Shown here in pieces: positions 51,881-61,009 of a stretch of DNA of 64,000 nt; positions within the stretch are counted from its first letter, which is position 1; the number at the start of each line of letters is the position of its first letter. Made by a program: the position numbers and the translations under genes. This stretch comes from Flavobacterium saccharophilum (GTDB taxonomy: Bacteria > Bacteroidota > Bacteroidia > Flavobacteriales > Flavobacteriaceae): NCBI RefSeq assembly GCF_900142735.1, contig NZ_FRBY01000003.1, positions 248,001 through 312,000 of the forward strand, written 5' to 3'. Under the pieces are notes generated by a model that did not search any database, was not told where the DNA came from, and saw nothing but the letters and a program-made list of their open reading frames with translations.

Positions 51881-52798
51881 ATGTTTTTTATTAGATTTTT
51901 AGTCGTCCTTCTCTTTTCCTTTACGTCTAATAGAATTCCAGTTTTTAGTCAGCAAAAAGAGATATTGAAAGTAGAAATTCAAACAAGTGAGAAATCAAAA
52001 AAAGCTACCATTTCTGAACTTCATAAATACGAACAATTAAGAAACAAAAAAGTAGTCAGCTTATTTATCATCTTAATTGTAATTTTATTTTTTCTGTTTT
52101 ATTTCTTCTACCAGAACAATCAACTAAAACAGAAAATAAAACGAAAAGACATCAAACAAAGAATACTGCTTAATGTCATTAATGCCGGAATTGACAATCA
52201 GGAAGTAGAGCGAAAAAAAATTGCTTCTTTTTTACATGACAACGTCAACTCACTTTTATCATCAGCAGGATTGCATTTAAATGTCTTCACTACCCAAAAC
52301 AATATTAATTCGGAAGAAATTCAGAAAACAAAAGCAATTCTGGCAGAAGTCCATGATCTTTTGCGTGACATATCTCACGATCTTGTTCCCGCTCTCTTAG
52401 TTCGTTTTGGACTCCTTTATGCCCTCGAAGATTTATGCGAAAGAAATTCTAATTCGAGTATTGTTTTTGAATTTTCAAGTACAATTCCGACAGAAAAAAG
52501 ATATGTTGAAAAATTCGAAATGAAGCTTTATTTTATTGTTTCTGAGCTTTTCAGTAATATTATAAAACATAGCGAAGCAGAAAAAACCACAATTTCTTTA
52601 ATCGAAAAAAACAATCGATTAGTTATTGTAATTCATGATAATGGAAAAGGCTTCACAACTAAAAAAACAAAAGATGCAGAAGGTTTCGGCCTTAACAGAA
52701 TCAGAGCCCGAATTAAAAAATTCAAAGGAAGTTTTACTATAGATTCAAAACCCAATGAAGGAACAAAGATTAGAATTAAAATTCCGCTTCCTCATTAA
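51881..52798 (+). CDS. HisKA_3-type sensor histidine kinase
   Basis: This 305-residue kinase has a short N-terminal region with a possible signal sequence (residues 1-23), about 35 residues outside, one transmembrane span (residues 59-77), and the HisKA_3 phosphoacceptor His119 in ERKKIASFLHDNVNS. The ATP-binding part has HDNGKGF and GFGLNRIRARIKKF. No sensor domain of recognisable size is present, so input may come through a partner or the membrane. It is the partner of the LuxR regulator encoded just upstream. Confidence 0.92.
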   Translation: MFFIRFLVVLLFSFTSNRIPVFSQQKEILKVEIQTSEKSKKATISELHKYEQLRNKKVVSLFIILIVILFFLFYFFYQNNQLKQKIKRKDIKQRILLNVINAGIDNQEVERKKIASFLHDNVNSLLSSAGLHLNVFTTQNNINSEEIQKTKAILAEVHDLLRDISHDLVPALLVRFGLLYALEDLCERNSNSSIVFEFSSTIPTEKRYVEKFEMKLYFIVSELFSNIIKHSEAEKTTISLIEKNNRLVIVIHDNGKGFTTKKTKDAEGFGLNRIRARIKKFKGSFTIDSKPNEGTKIRIKIPLPH

Positions 52799-52807
52799 GT
52801 GAAAAGA

Positions 52808-53302
52808 TCATTTTTTCCCTATTTCAATAATCTCCAAGTCTTTAATTTTATCATCTTCAATCACAAAACGTAGCATGGTTCGCATTTGATGAAATCCGCT
52901 TTTCCCACATGCACCGGGATTCATATGTAGCAAATTGTTCTTTTTATCAAACATTACTTTTAAAATGTGCGAATGTCCACAAATAAATAATTTAGGAGGA
53001 TTCAACGTCATTTCTTCTCTAATCGCCGGATTATATTTTCCCGGATAACCTCCAATATGCGTAATCCAAACTGAAACATTTTCACATGAAAAACGATTGT
53101 GTAAAGGAAATTCCAATCTCGCTTCTGCCCCATCAATATTACCATACACACAACGTAAAGGTTTTAGCTTTTTAATGGTATCGGTAACATGCAAATCTCC
53201 AATATCTCCGGCATGCCAAACTTCATCGGCCTGAGCCACATATTTTAAAATAGTATCATCAATATGACTGTGAGTATCGGAAAGGAGGAGGATTTTGATC
53301 AT
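52808..53302 (-). CDS. YfcE/MJ0936-type metallophosphoesterase
   Basis: This 164-residue protein has the calcineurin-like metal motifs: LLSDTHSHID, WHAGDIGD, CVYGNIDG, WITHIGGYPG and FICGHSHILK. Members hydrolyse phosphodiesters in vitro; the physiological substrate is unknown. It converges with the histidine kinase gene nine bases away. Confidence 0.92.
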   Translation of the reverse strand: MIKILLLSDTHSHIDDTILKYVAQADEVWHAGDIGDLHVTDTIKKLKPLRCVYGNIDGAEARLEFPLHNRFSCENVSVWITHIGGYPGKYNPAIREEMTLNPPKLFICGHSHILKVMFDKKNNLLHMNPGACGKSGFHQMRTMLRFVIEDDKIKDLEIIEIGKK

Positions 53303-53308
53303 TCTTTT

Positions 53309-53395
53309 TTAAGGGGCAAAGGTTCAGAGGTACAAAGGTACAAAGGTTTTTTTTAAAGGTGCTAAGGTTCTAAGATACTAAGTTGTTAAGTTTTT
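53309..53395. repeat. Repeats of the AAAGGTTCAGAGGTACAAAGG type
   Basis: Units of CAAAGGT, AAGGTGCTAAGG and TTCTAAG run through the gap downstream of the SPFH gene. They belong to the same family as those near 3256, 48451 and 55600. Confidence 0.65.
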
Positions 53396-53404
53396 TTATT
53401 AAAA

Positions 53405-53432
53405 AAAACCGATTTGCTTTCGCAAACCGGAT
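53405..53432 (-). terminator. Member of the GAAA-loop terminator family
   Basis: On the minus strand CCGGTTTG and CAAATCGG enclose CGAAAG, followed by eight T. A G-U pair is used in the minus-strand RNA, which supports that direction. It would end the SPFH-protein transcript. Plus-strand relatives are at 60905, 62709 and 63643. Confidence 0.75.
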
Positions 53433-53438
53433 TTGTAT

Positions 53439-53465
53439 CCTAACAGGTTTTAAAAACCTGTTAGG
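53439..53465. repeat. CCTAACAGG palindrome
   Basis: CCTAACAGGTTT (53439-53450) and AAACCTGTTAGG (53454-53465) are perfect inverted repeats with a three-base spacer between the SPFH gene stop and its terminator. Confidence 0.8.
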
Positions 53466-53491
53466 TATTGTTATATAACATCTGGATTTAA

Positions 53492-55405
53492 TTAATTCTT
53501 AGAATTTTTACCATCCTTTGAATCTTTGGTATCCATCATTTCCATTAGTTTTAATCCTAATAAACCGCTTATTGAACCATCAGATCCACCATTTCCGGAA
53601 ATTAATACATCTGGAATTACTTTGATATTTCCTTTACCAATTTCCTCGGTAACTTTATATCTTGTAAAGTTGTCTCCACCCATTGCGCTTACTTGCAATT
53701 GATACGATTCTGCAGTTGACTTACCAATTGCCATGATTTTTTCTGCTTCAGCCAAACCTGTTTTCGAGATTCTTTCTGCTTCTGCGCTTGCATTCAATTT
53801 GGTTGCTTCAGCCTGTGCTCCTGCTCTTGCTTTTGTTGCTTCGGCTTCTGCATTAGCACGCATTTTTGTAGCTTCTGCTTCAGCATTTACATTCAATTTT
53901 AAACTGGTTGCGTCTCCTTCTGCTTTTTTAACCGTTGCATCAGCCGTTCTTTGAGCAATTTCAACACTTTGCGAAGCTCGAACAATTTCTTTCTGCATAT
54001 CTGCAATCGCAGTTTCTTTCTCCATTCCCTGACGCTGCTCTTGTGCCATTCTTTGGGTTTGATAGGTTTTCTGCTCTTCTTCTGCCAATTTTCTGTCCGT
54101 TAATGTTTTCATTAATGAATCTGGCGGAACGATATCTCCAATCAAAGTATCAACTGCATTTACGTTGTATTCATCCAATACCAATTTAATATGATTTTTA
54201 GCCGATTCCTGACGTTCTTTTCTGGTACTTAAGAAAGATATTACATCACTATCCTGAGCTGAGTTTCTGAAATAGTTACCAATTGTAGGCTCTAAAACCT
54301 GAGAAACCAAGTTATTCATACTACCAAAACGCGCAATTACTTTTGGTGCTTCGGCCGCTGGCACGTGAATAATCTGCGCCACATCTAAATTAAACGGGAA
54401 ACCATCTTTTGAACGAACGGTAATCGTTGAAAGGTTTTTATCCAAATCATGCGATTCACTTCTGGCATTTGCCCAATTCAAAACTAAATTAGTTGTAGGA
54501 ACGGGTTCTAGTTTTGTTGTGTATTTATTCAACGCATATTTTCCCGGACCAAAAGGTTCCATCCAAACACCGCGTTGTCCTTTTGAAACAATGTTTCCGT
54601 GTTTAAATGTATCACCGGTTACATCCTGACCGTCTTCTCCAATATAAGAAATCACCACTCCCACATATCCAATTGGCACATCAGTCATTGGATTTTGTTC
54701 AATCTGAATTCCCCATGTATTAATATAGTAAGATCCTGCCAACATTACCTGAGGCTGCAAACCACGATTTCCGCCAGTATCTAAAAATTTGTCAAAATCC
54801 TGAAAATTATTATGGCCTTCAACAAACTTACCTGCAATTTGTCCTTGCGGAATTGGTTCTCCATCCAAAGCGGTTACGATACCAATCATGTTCTCATAAA
54901 TCTTGATTTGGTCCGCAATTACGATTTCGAAAAGGAACGTATTAATACGATACGATCCTGTTGTAATAAAAGCAGTCTGACGTCCTTTCTGTCCTCCATT
55001 GTCTAAGAAAAAAGTAGCATCCTGAAAATTATCACTATCTACCTTTCTGGCTAAGATTCGTCCTGTTGGTATCTCCTGTCCGTCTTTACTTAAAACCAAT
55101 CCAATTTTTCCTTCCGGAATAACGGTAAATCCAGTCATGTCAATTGAATATTGCCAGATCCACATTCCCCAGTACAAACCTGGAGCAAGCGTTTTTGCCT
55201 GATAACCTGCTTCACCTTTTGTCGCAATAATACGACCATCCGGAAGCGACCTGTCGGTACCAAACAAAACAAATTTTTTGGTCACAAGACCAATTTTATC
55301 TTCGGGAACCATTACCATTCCGAAGAAAACGCGCAAAATAAATTTGTAAAAAATGATGGAGAATAAGATTAAAATAATCCACCAGTAAGAAGTAATTTCA
55401 TTCAT
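53492..55405 (-). CDS. SPFH/Band-7 domain membrane-associated protein
   Basis: This 637-residue protein begins with one transmembrane segment (WWIILILFSIIFYKFILRVF). Long repeats of an IGLV-type motif follow (EDKIGLVTKKFVLFG, EGKIGLVLSKDGQEIP, IGYVGVVISYIG), then an SPFH-like region (VRSKDGFPFNLDVAQIIHVP). The C-terminal third is a coiled-coil with AEAEATK and AEAERISKTGLAEAEKI repeats, typical of flotillin- or stomatin-like proteins. Such proteins form membrane microdomain scaffolds. The function here is unknown. The gene ends at the GAAA-loop terminator. Confidence 0.85.
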   Translation of the reverse strand: MNEITSYWWIILILFSIIFYKFILRVFFGMVMVPEDKIGLVTKKFVLFGTDRSLPDGRIIATKGEAGYQAKTLAPGLYWGMWIWQYSIDMTGFTVIPEGKIGLVLSKDGQEIPTGRILARKVDSDNFQDATFFLDNGGQKGRQTAFITTGSYRINTFLFEIVIADQIKIYENMIGIVTALDGEPIPQGQIAGKFVEGHNNFQDFDKFLDTGGNRGLQPQVMLAGSYYINTWGIQIEQNPMTDVPIGYVGVVISYIGEDGQDVTGDTFKHGNIVSKGQRGVWMEPFGPGKYALNKYTTKLEPVPTTNLVLNWANARSESHDLDKNLSTITVRSKDGFPFNLDVAQIIHVPAAEAPKVIARFGSMNNLVSQVLEPTIGNYFRNSAQDSDVISFLSTRKERQESAKNHIKLVLDEYNVNAVDTLIGDIVPPDSLMKTLTDRKLAEEEQKTYQTQRMAQEQRQGMEKETAIADMQKEIVRASQSVEIAQRTADATVKKAEGDATSLKLNVNAEAEATKMRANAEAEATKARAGAQAEATKLNASAEAERISKTGLAEAEKIMAIGKSTAESYQLQVSAMGGDNFTRYKVTEEIGKGNIKVIPDVLISGNGGSDGSISGLLGLKLMEMMDTKDSKDGKNSKN

Positions 55406-55590
55406 GATTTTTGATATTTAGACTACAAACATAGGAGAAATATTTCCTGTTAAAATGAAATATTTTCAAAATTAACGTTTAACTACTTTTTCAAAAAAAA
55501 GTAAAAAAAATGCTTTGATTAAATCGTTGGAATTGTCAATTTCTGACACGATTTTTTGCTGTGTAAACTATGATTGGTATTTTGGGTTTT

Positions 55591-55810
55591 AACAGTTCTT
55601 GAGAAAGGTACATAGGTTGAGAGTGGCAAAGGTTCAAAGGTTTTTATTGACGAATGCAAAATTGAACGTCTTTAGAAATTTATCTTTTTTTTATACAGCA
55701 ATGTATCTTTGCAACAAAAAAATCTTTGAACCTTTGTCCCTTTGTGACTTTGAACCTATAAAGAAAAAAATCTTTGTACCTTTGCCTCTCTGAACCTTTG
55801 AACCTTTACC
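55591..55810 (+). promoter_or_regulatory. Repeat-rich promoter region of truA
   Basis: TATCTTTG at 55704-55711 is a -7 box with the usual GCAACA continuation. Between it and the TTG start at 55811 lie CTTTGAACC-type repeats, and reverse forms (GGTTCAAAGG) lie at 55627-55640, so an RNA stem is possible. The whole 405-base gap 55406-55810 has no believable gene. Confidence 0.5.
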
Positions 55811-56545
55811 TTGAGATATTTTATTCAATTTGCTTATAACGGAACACATTATCATGGCTGGCAATTTCAGCCGAATGCTTCTTCCGTTCAGGAAACTTTA
55901 AACAAAGCACTTTCAGTTTTATTGAATGCTCCTATAAATGTTATGGGCGCCGGGCGAACGGATACCGGAGTTCATGCTCAGGAAATGTATGGCCATTTTG
56001 ATTTCGAAACTCAGATTGATGTTCCGACTTTGGTACACAAACTAAATTCTTATCTTCCAAAAGACATTGCGATATTTGACATTATATTGGTTCATGATGA
56101 AGCACATTGCCGATTTGATGCTACAAAACGAACATATGAATACCATATCAACACTGTTAAAAATCCATTTTTGGAGGAATTGAGTTGGTATTTTAATCAA
56201 AAATTAGATGTAGTTTTGATGAATGAAGCGGCAAAGATTTTGTTAAATCATACCGACTTTCAATGTTTTTCAAAAGTAAATACAGATGTCAACACATTTG
56301 ATTGCACGATTTTTGAGGCCTATTGGAAACAAGAAAATAATAAGCTAATTTTTACCATTTCGGCAAATCGTTTTTTAAGAAATATGGTTCGCGCCATTGT
56401 TGGAACTTTGGTAAATGTTGGGTTACATAAAATTACTCTTGCTGATGTTGAAAATATCATTGCGAGTAAAAGCAGAGAAAAGGCCGGGTTTTCGGTTCCT
56501 GCACATGGTTTATATTTAACCGAAATTAAATACGATTATTTATAG
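55811..56545 (+). CDS. truA: tRNA pseudouridine synthase A
   Basis: This 244-residue enzyme makes pseudouridine at positions 38-40 of the tRNA anticodon stem. It shows the catalytic GRTDTGVHA with Asp51 and the family start MRYFIQFAYNGTHYHGW. The start codon must be TTG: an in-frame TGA at 55799-55801 lies just before it and no ATG precedes the conserved N-terminus. The stop codon overlaps a 24-base inverted repeat. Confidence 0.95.
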   Translation: MRYFIQFAYNGTHYHGWQFQPNASSVQETLNKALSVLLNAPINVMGAGRTDTGVHAQEMYGHFDFETQIDVPTLVHKLNSYLPKDIAIFDIILVHDEAHCRFDATKRTYEYHINTVKNPFLEELSWYFNQKLDVVLMNEAAKILLNHTDFQCFSKVNTDVNTFDCTIFEAYWKQENNKLIFTISANRFLRNMVRAIVGTLVNVGLHKITLADVENIIASKSREKAGFSVPAHGLYLTEIKYDYL

Positions 56546-56609
56546 CTTTAGGCTTTAAGCTGTAGGCATTACGCCTTATTTTTTAGCCTATAGCTTAAAG
56601 CCTAAAGCT
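56544..56609. repeat. 24-base inverted repeat overlapping the truA stop
   Basis: A 24-base arm at 56544-56567 (AGCTTTAGGCTTTAAGC..) is repeated in reverse at 56586-56609 with one G-U-compatible mismatch. The 18-base loop is T-rich near its end. It lies between truA and the ABC transporter gene and may act as a terminator or a mobile palindrome. Confidence 0.8.
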
Positions 56610-56626
56610 TAAAGCAAAAAAACATA

Positions 56627-58381
56627 ATGAAAGCAAAAGCATTCGATACTGGATTATTCAAACGAATTTTAACCTATACAAAGCCTTATAAATGGCGCTA
56701 TTACGGCGTTATTATTTTTGCAGTCTCACTTTCTATTTTTGCTGCACTTCGCCCCTACTTATTAAAACAAACGGTCGACGGCTATATCAAGACCCATGAT
56801 AAGTACGGCTTATTGATGTACATTATATTAATGGGGTTAGTTCTTATAATGGAAGTTTTTTCCCAATTCTATTTTGTGTATTGGGCCAACTGGTTGGGAC
56901 AGGACATTGTAAAAGACATTCGCACCAAACTTTTCAAACATATTTTGAGCTTCAGAATGAAATATTTTGATTTGGTTCCGGTTGGCCAATTGGTAACCAG
57001 ATCAGTATCAGATATTGAATCGATTGCGCGTATTTTCAGCCAGGGATTGTTTATGATCATCAGTGATATGATGAAAATGCTGGTCGTACTGATTTTTATG
57101 TTTTATATGAACTGGAAACTGACCTGGATTGTAATTGTCGCGATGCCAATTCTGGTTTACATTACCCGAATTTTTCAACGTAAAATGCAGGTTGCTTTTG
57201 AAGAAGTTCGTACGCAGATTGCCAATATGAATTCATTTGTACAAGAACGCGTTACGGGAATGAAAATCGTACAACTCTTTAACAGAGAAAGAATCGAAGC
57301 GGAGAACTTTAAAGAAATCAATAATAAACATCGCGTTGCCTGGATCAAAACGATTCTATACAACTCGATATTCTTCCCTATTGCTGATATTATTTCGTCT
57401 ATAACTTTAGGATTAGTTGTCGTTTATGGCGGATTTAAAATCCTGAACGGAGATCATTTTACGACTTTTGGAGATTTATTCTCTTATACAATGTTCATCG
57501 GGATGTTGTTTAACCCATTGCGTCAGATTGCGGATAAATTTAATGAGATGCAATTAGGAATGATTGCAGCTAATCGTGTTTTTGATATTATCGATACACA
57601 AGATCACATTCAGGATACGGGAACGATTGAAGCTCCTATTTTTGATGGAAGTATTGAATTTAAGGATGTACGTTTCAGTTATATTCCGGAAGAAGAAGTT
57701 ATTAAAGGAATTGATTTATCTGTTGATGCAGGACAAACAATTGCTATTGTAGGTTCTACAGGAGCAGGAAAATCAACTATCATTAACTTGTTGAATCGTT
57801 TTTATGAAATCAACAGTGGAACCATTTTTATCGACGGACATAATATTGAGAATTATACTTTGGCATCCTTAAGAAAACAGATTGCAGTGGTGCTACAAGA
57901 TGTGTTTTTATTTGCCGATACAATTTACAATAATATTACTTTACAAAATCCTGAAATTACCCGTGAACAGGTTTTGAACGCTGCGAAAAAAATTGGCGTA
58001 CACGATTTCATTATGAGTTTGCCTGATAATTATGATTTTGATGTAAAAGAACGTGGTGTTATGTTATCCTCAGGACAACGCCAATTGATTGCTTTTTTAC
58101 GTTCGTATGTGAGCAATCCTAGTATTTTGATTTTGGATGAAGCCACTTCTTCTATTGATACTTATTCTGAAGAATTAATTCAGCGTGCAACCGAAACTAT
58201 TACCAAAGGAAGAACTTCTATTATAATTGCACATCGATTAGCGACGATTGTAAATGCAGATAAAATCGTTGTAATGGACAAAGGATTAATTGTCGAACAA
58301 GGTACTCATCAGGAATTATTGAATAAGGCAGAAGGTTATTACAAAAATTTATACGATTCACAATTTTCAGTTGCAAACTAG
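56627..58381 (+). CDS. ABC exporter, fused membrane and ATPase domains (MsbA-like)
   Basis: This 584-residue protein has six membrane spans in its first 320 residues. The ATPase follows with Walker A GSTGAGKSTI, the signature LSSGQRQLIAFLR and Walker B ILILDEATSSID. It exports lipids, peptides or drugs as a homodimer. The LSSGQ form of the signature is common in this family. The substrate is unknown. Confidence 0.92.
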   Translation: MKAKAFDTGLFKRILTYTKPYKWRYYGVIIFAVSLSIFAALRPYLLKQTVDGYIKTHDKYGLLMYIILMGLVLIMEVFSQFYFVYWANWLGQDIVKDIRTKLFKHILSFRMKYFDLVPVGQLVTRSVSDIESIARIFSQGLFMIISDMMKMLVVLIFMFYMNWKLTWIVIVAMPILVYITRIFQRKMQVAFEEVRTQIANMNSFVQERVTGMKIVQLFNRERIEAENFKEINNKHRVAWIKTILYNSIFFPIADIISSITLGLVVVYGGFKILNGDHFTTFGDLFSYTMFIGMLFNPLRQIADKFNEMQLGMIAANRVFDIIDTQDHIQDTGTIEAPIFDGSIEFKDVRFSYIPEEEVIKGIDLSVDAGQTIAIVGSTGAGKSTIINLLNRFYEINSGTIFIDGHNIENYTLASLRKQIAVVLQDVFLFADTIYNNITLQNPEITREQVLNAAKKIGVHDFIMSLPDNYDFDVKERGVMLSSGQRQLIAFLRSYVSNPSILILDEATSSIDTYSEELIQRATETITKGRTSIIIAHRLATIVNADKIVVMDKGLIVEQGTHQELLNKAEGYYKNLYDSQFSVAN

Positions 58382-58526
58382 ATTTCGAAATGCTAAAAAA
58401 GTTCTTAAAAAAGTTAAATTAGCGTTATAGGAATCATAAATGTAATAATCTGAGGAAATTATGTAACTTTTTTAACTTTTGGTTTTTTTATCTTTGAGAT
58501 ATATAGAAATCAAAATGTAAAAGAAA

Positions 58527-59111
58527 ATGCCACAAAACAGATTTTACCCAAACGAACAATTCAAAGAAATAGAAATAAATGCTTCATTACAATTACGTTA
58601 CGCCATTTCAAACAGAGGCCGTTTAATAAGCTTTACTGACGAAATTGAAAACGGCCGCATCCTAAAAGGCGGTTTGAGTGATGGTTATCCTACCTTTAGA
58701 TTTAAAGTTAAAAAAGACGACAAAATTGTCAACAAATACCTCTTTTTATACAAATTAGTTGCCCAATATTTTCTTCCAAAAGAATCTGAAGAGCAAACTT
58801 ATGTTTTGCATTTAGACTACAACCGAAGTAATGACGATGTCAGCAACTTACGCTGGGCAACAAAAGCCGAAATGATGGCGCACAGCCGTAAAAGTCCGCG
58901 TGTAATTCAGGCAAAGAAAAATCTTATTGAACACAACTTAAAAGCAGACGGACGAAAATTAACTACGACTAAAGTTATGTTGATCAAGAAAATTTTGGCA
59001 AGACCGGAACAAAAAACTCGTCTTAAAATGATTGCCAAACAATTTGGCGTAAGCGAAATGCAAATCAGACGTATTGCCAGCGGAGAAAACTGGGGACACG
59101 TGAAAGTTTAA
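58527..59111 (+). CDS. HNH-like/NUMOD-type DNA-binding protein
   Basis: This 194-residue protein has a NUMOD4-like start (YAISNRGRLISFT, LKGGLSDGYPTFR), an HNH-type core with LHLDYNRSNDDVSNLRWATK, and a C-terminal helix-turn-helix (KTRLKMIAKQFGVSEMQIRRI). Such proteins are related to intron-type homing endonucleases. Here it is a free-standing gene with no intron in sight, so it may be a domesticated DNA-binding regulator. Catalytic activity cannot be judged from sequence. Confidence 0.75.
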   Translation: MPQNRFYPNEQFKEIEINASLQLRYAISNRGRLISFTDEIENGRILKGGLSDGYPTFRFKVKKDDKIVNKYLFLYKLVAQYFLPKESEEQTYVLHLDYNRSNDDVSNLRWATKAEMMAHSRKSPRVIQAKKNLIEHNLKADGRKLTTTKVMLIKKILARPEQKTRLKMIAKQFGVSEMQIRRIASGENWGHVKV

Positions 59112-59116
59112 TTATA

Positions 59117-59288
59117 AATTGTGAATTGTAAATGGTTAATTGATCATTGCAGTCACTTTGCACGAAGTCGAAGGTCTTTCATACGAAAGGACTTCGACTT
59201 CGTTTCTTTTTGATAAACAATTTAATTTGAGACTTCGCTTTTAAATCTGATTTTTCACTTCATAATTCACAATTTACAATTAACAATT
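59117..59288. repeat. Nested inverted repeats (MITE-like)
   Basis: An outer imperfect pair (59117-59142 AATTGTGAATTGTAAATGG..; reverse near 59261-59288) encloses an inner hairpin: ACGAAGTCGAAGGTCTTTC (59162-59180) and GAAAGGACTTCGACTTCGT (59185-59203), two mismatches. Total length about 170 bases, no coding frame. The rest of the gap to 59458 holds TAAATTCG, a weak -7 box, near the lpdA start. Confidence 0.65.
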
Positions 59289-59458
59289 ACTTAAGTTTCT
59301 GTGAAAAGGTCAAAATCAGCGCGGGTAAAAATAAATTTTAAAGTGTTTTTTAAAATAAATCCTTAAATTCGCAATCACAAATAACAAAAGAAAAATCGAA
59401 GAGTGAGTTTCGGAATTATAAACCTCATTTTCGGTTATAAATACTAAAAACCAAAAAA

Positions 59459-60847
59459 ATGAAATACGACGTTATTGTTTTAGGAAGTGGTCCTGGCGGA
59501 TATGTAACAGCGATTAGAGCTTCACAATTAGGCTTTAAAGTAGCTGTAGTTGAAAAAGAAAACCTTGGTGGTGTATGTTTAAACTGGGGATGTATCCCAA
59601 CTAAAGCGTTACTAAAATCAGCTCAGGTTTTTGATTACTTAAAACACGCTTCAGACTACGGATTAAAAGTTTCTGAATTCGATAAAGATTTCCCTGCAGT
59701 TGTACAACGTAGCCGTGGTGTTGCTGAAGGAATGAGCAAAGGAGTTCAGTTCTTAATGAAAAAAAACAAAATTGACGTTATTGAAGGTTTTGGAAAACTA
59801 AAACCAGGTAAAAAACTTGACGTTACAGATAAAGACAATAAAGTTACTGAATACAGTGCTGACCATATTATTATTGCGACCGGAGCTCGCTCTCGTGAGT
59901 TGCCAAACTTACCTCAGGACGGTGTAAAAGTTATTGGATACCGTCAGGCAATGACATTACCAACGCAACCAAAATCTATGATCATTGTAGGTTCTGGCGC
60001 AATTGGAGTTGAGTTTGCACACTTTTACAACTCAATGGGAACAGAAGTTACTATTGTAGAATTCATGCCAAACGTAGTTCCTGTTGAAGATGAAGATATC
60101 TCAAAACAATTTGAGCGTTCTTTGAAAAAAGCCGGAATTAAAGTAATGACTAATTCATCTGTTGAGCGTATCGATACAACTGGTGCGGGAGTAAAAGCAT
60201 TCGTTAAAACGGCAAAAGGAGAAGAAGTTCTTGAGGCTGATATTGTACTTTCTGCTGTTGGAATCAAAACAAACATTGAAAACATCGGTTTAGAAGAAGT
60301 TGGAATTGCTGTTGACAGAGATAAAATCTTAGTAAACGCTTACAACGCAACTAACATTCCTGGTTACTACGCTATTGGAGACGTTACTCCAGGACAAGCT
60401 TTGGCTCACGTAGCTTCTGCTGAAGGTATCAACTGTGTAGAAAAAATTGCTGGTTTACACGTAGACCCAATCGATTACGGAAACGTTCCTGGTTGTACTT
60501 ACGCAACTCCTGAAATCGCTTCTGTTGGTTTAACTGAAAAACAAGCTAAAGAAAAAGGTTACGAATTAAAAATTGGTAAATTCCCATTCTCAGCTTCAGG
60601 AAAAGCTAAAGCTGCCGGAACTCCAGACGGATTCGTAAAAGTAATTTTCGACGCTAAATACGGAGAATGGTTAGGATGCCACATGATTGGTGCTGGTGTT
60701 ACAGATATGATTGCTGAGGCAGTTGTAGCTCGTAAACTAGAAACTACAGGTCATGAAATCTTAAAATCTATTCACCCTCACCCAACGATGAGCGAGGCTG
60801 TTATGGAAGCTGTGGCTGATGCTTACGGCGAAGTAATTCACTTGTAA
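59459..60847 (+). CDS. lpdA: Dihydrolipoyl dehydrogenase
   Basis: This 462-residue flavoprotein re-oxidises dihydrolipoamide in 2-oxoacid dehydrogenase complexes. It has the FAD loop VIVLGSGPGGYVTAIRA, the redox pair C40-x4-C45 (VCLNWGCIPTK), the NAD loop SMIIVGSGAIGVEFAHF, and the C-terminal HPHPTMSEA active-site His-Glu. The partner E1/E2 genes are not in the window. Codon usage is of a highly expressed gene: AAA, GAA and GGT/GGA are strongly preferred. Confidence 0.97.
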   Translation: MKYDVIVLGSGPGGYVTAIRASQLGFKVAVVEKENLGGVCLNWGCIPTKALLKSAQVFDYLKHASDYGLKVSEFDKDFPAVVQRSRGVAEGMSKGVQFLMKKNKIDVIEGFGKLKPGKKLDVTDKDNKVTEYSADHIIIATGARSRELPNLPQDGVKVIGYRQAMTLPTQPKSMIIVGSGAIGVEFAHFYNSMGTEVTIVEFMPNVVPVEDEDISKQFERSLKKAGIKVMTNSSVERIDTTGAGVKAFVKTAKGEEVLEADIVLSAVGIKTNIENIGLEEVGIAVDRDKILVNAYNATNIPGYYAIGDVTPGQALAHVASAEGINCVEKIAGLHVDPIDYGNVPGCTYATPEIASVGLTEKQAKEKGYELKIGKFPFSASGKAKAAGTPDGFVKVIFDAKYGEWLGCHMIGAGVTDMIAEAVVARKLETTGHEILKSIHPHPTMSEAVMEAVADAYGEVIHL

Positions 60848-60904
60848 AACTAAGATGAGACGCACTGCTGTGCGCCTCCACAGTTACATATAATTTTCAA
60901 TTTA

Positions 60905-60939
60905 AAAATCCGATTTGTGAAAGCAAGTCGGATTTTTTA
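60905..60939 (+). terminator. GAAA-loop terminator after lpdA
   Basis: AAAATCCGATTTG (60905-60917) pairs with CAAGTCGGATTTT (60924-60936) around TGAAAG. One T-G pair inside the stem and a T-G pair closing a GAAA loop are visible. A T-run follows. Confidence 0.9.
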
Positions 60940-61009
60940 TTTTGTATTTAATTCTTCATCAAAAACAAACCTATTTATTTTTATAACTTTACAATAAATA
61001 AAATTATTT

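Noticed and set aside
55599..55793. Plus-strand frame of 64 residues upstream of truA
   Set aside because: It is made of CTTTGAACC-type repeats and has no family or start context.
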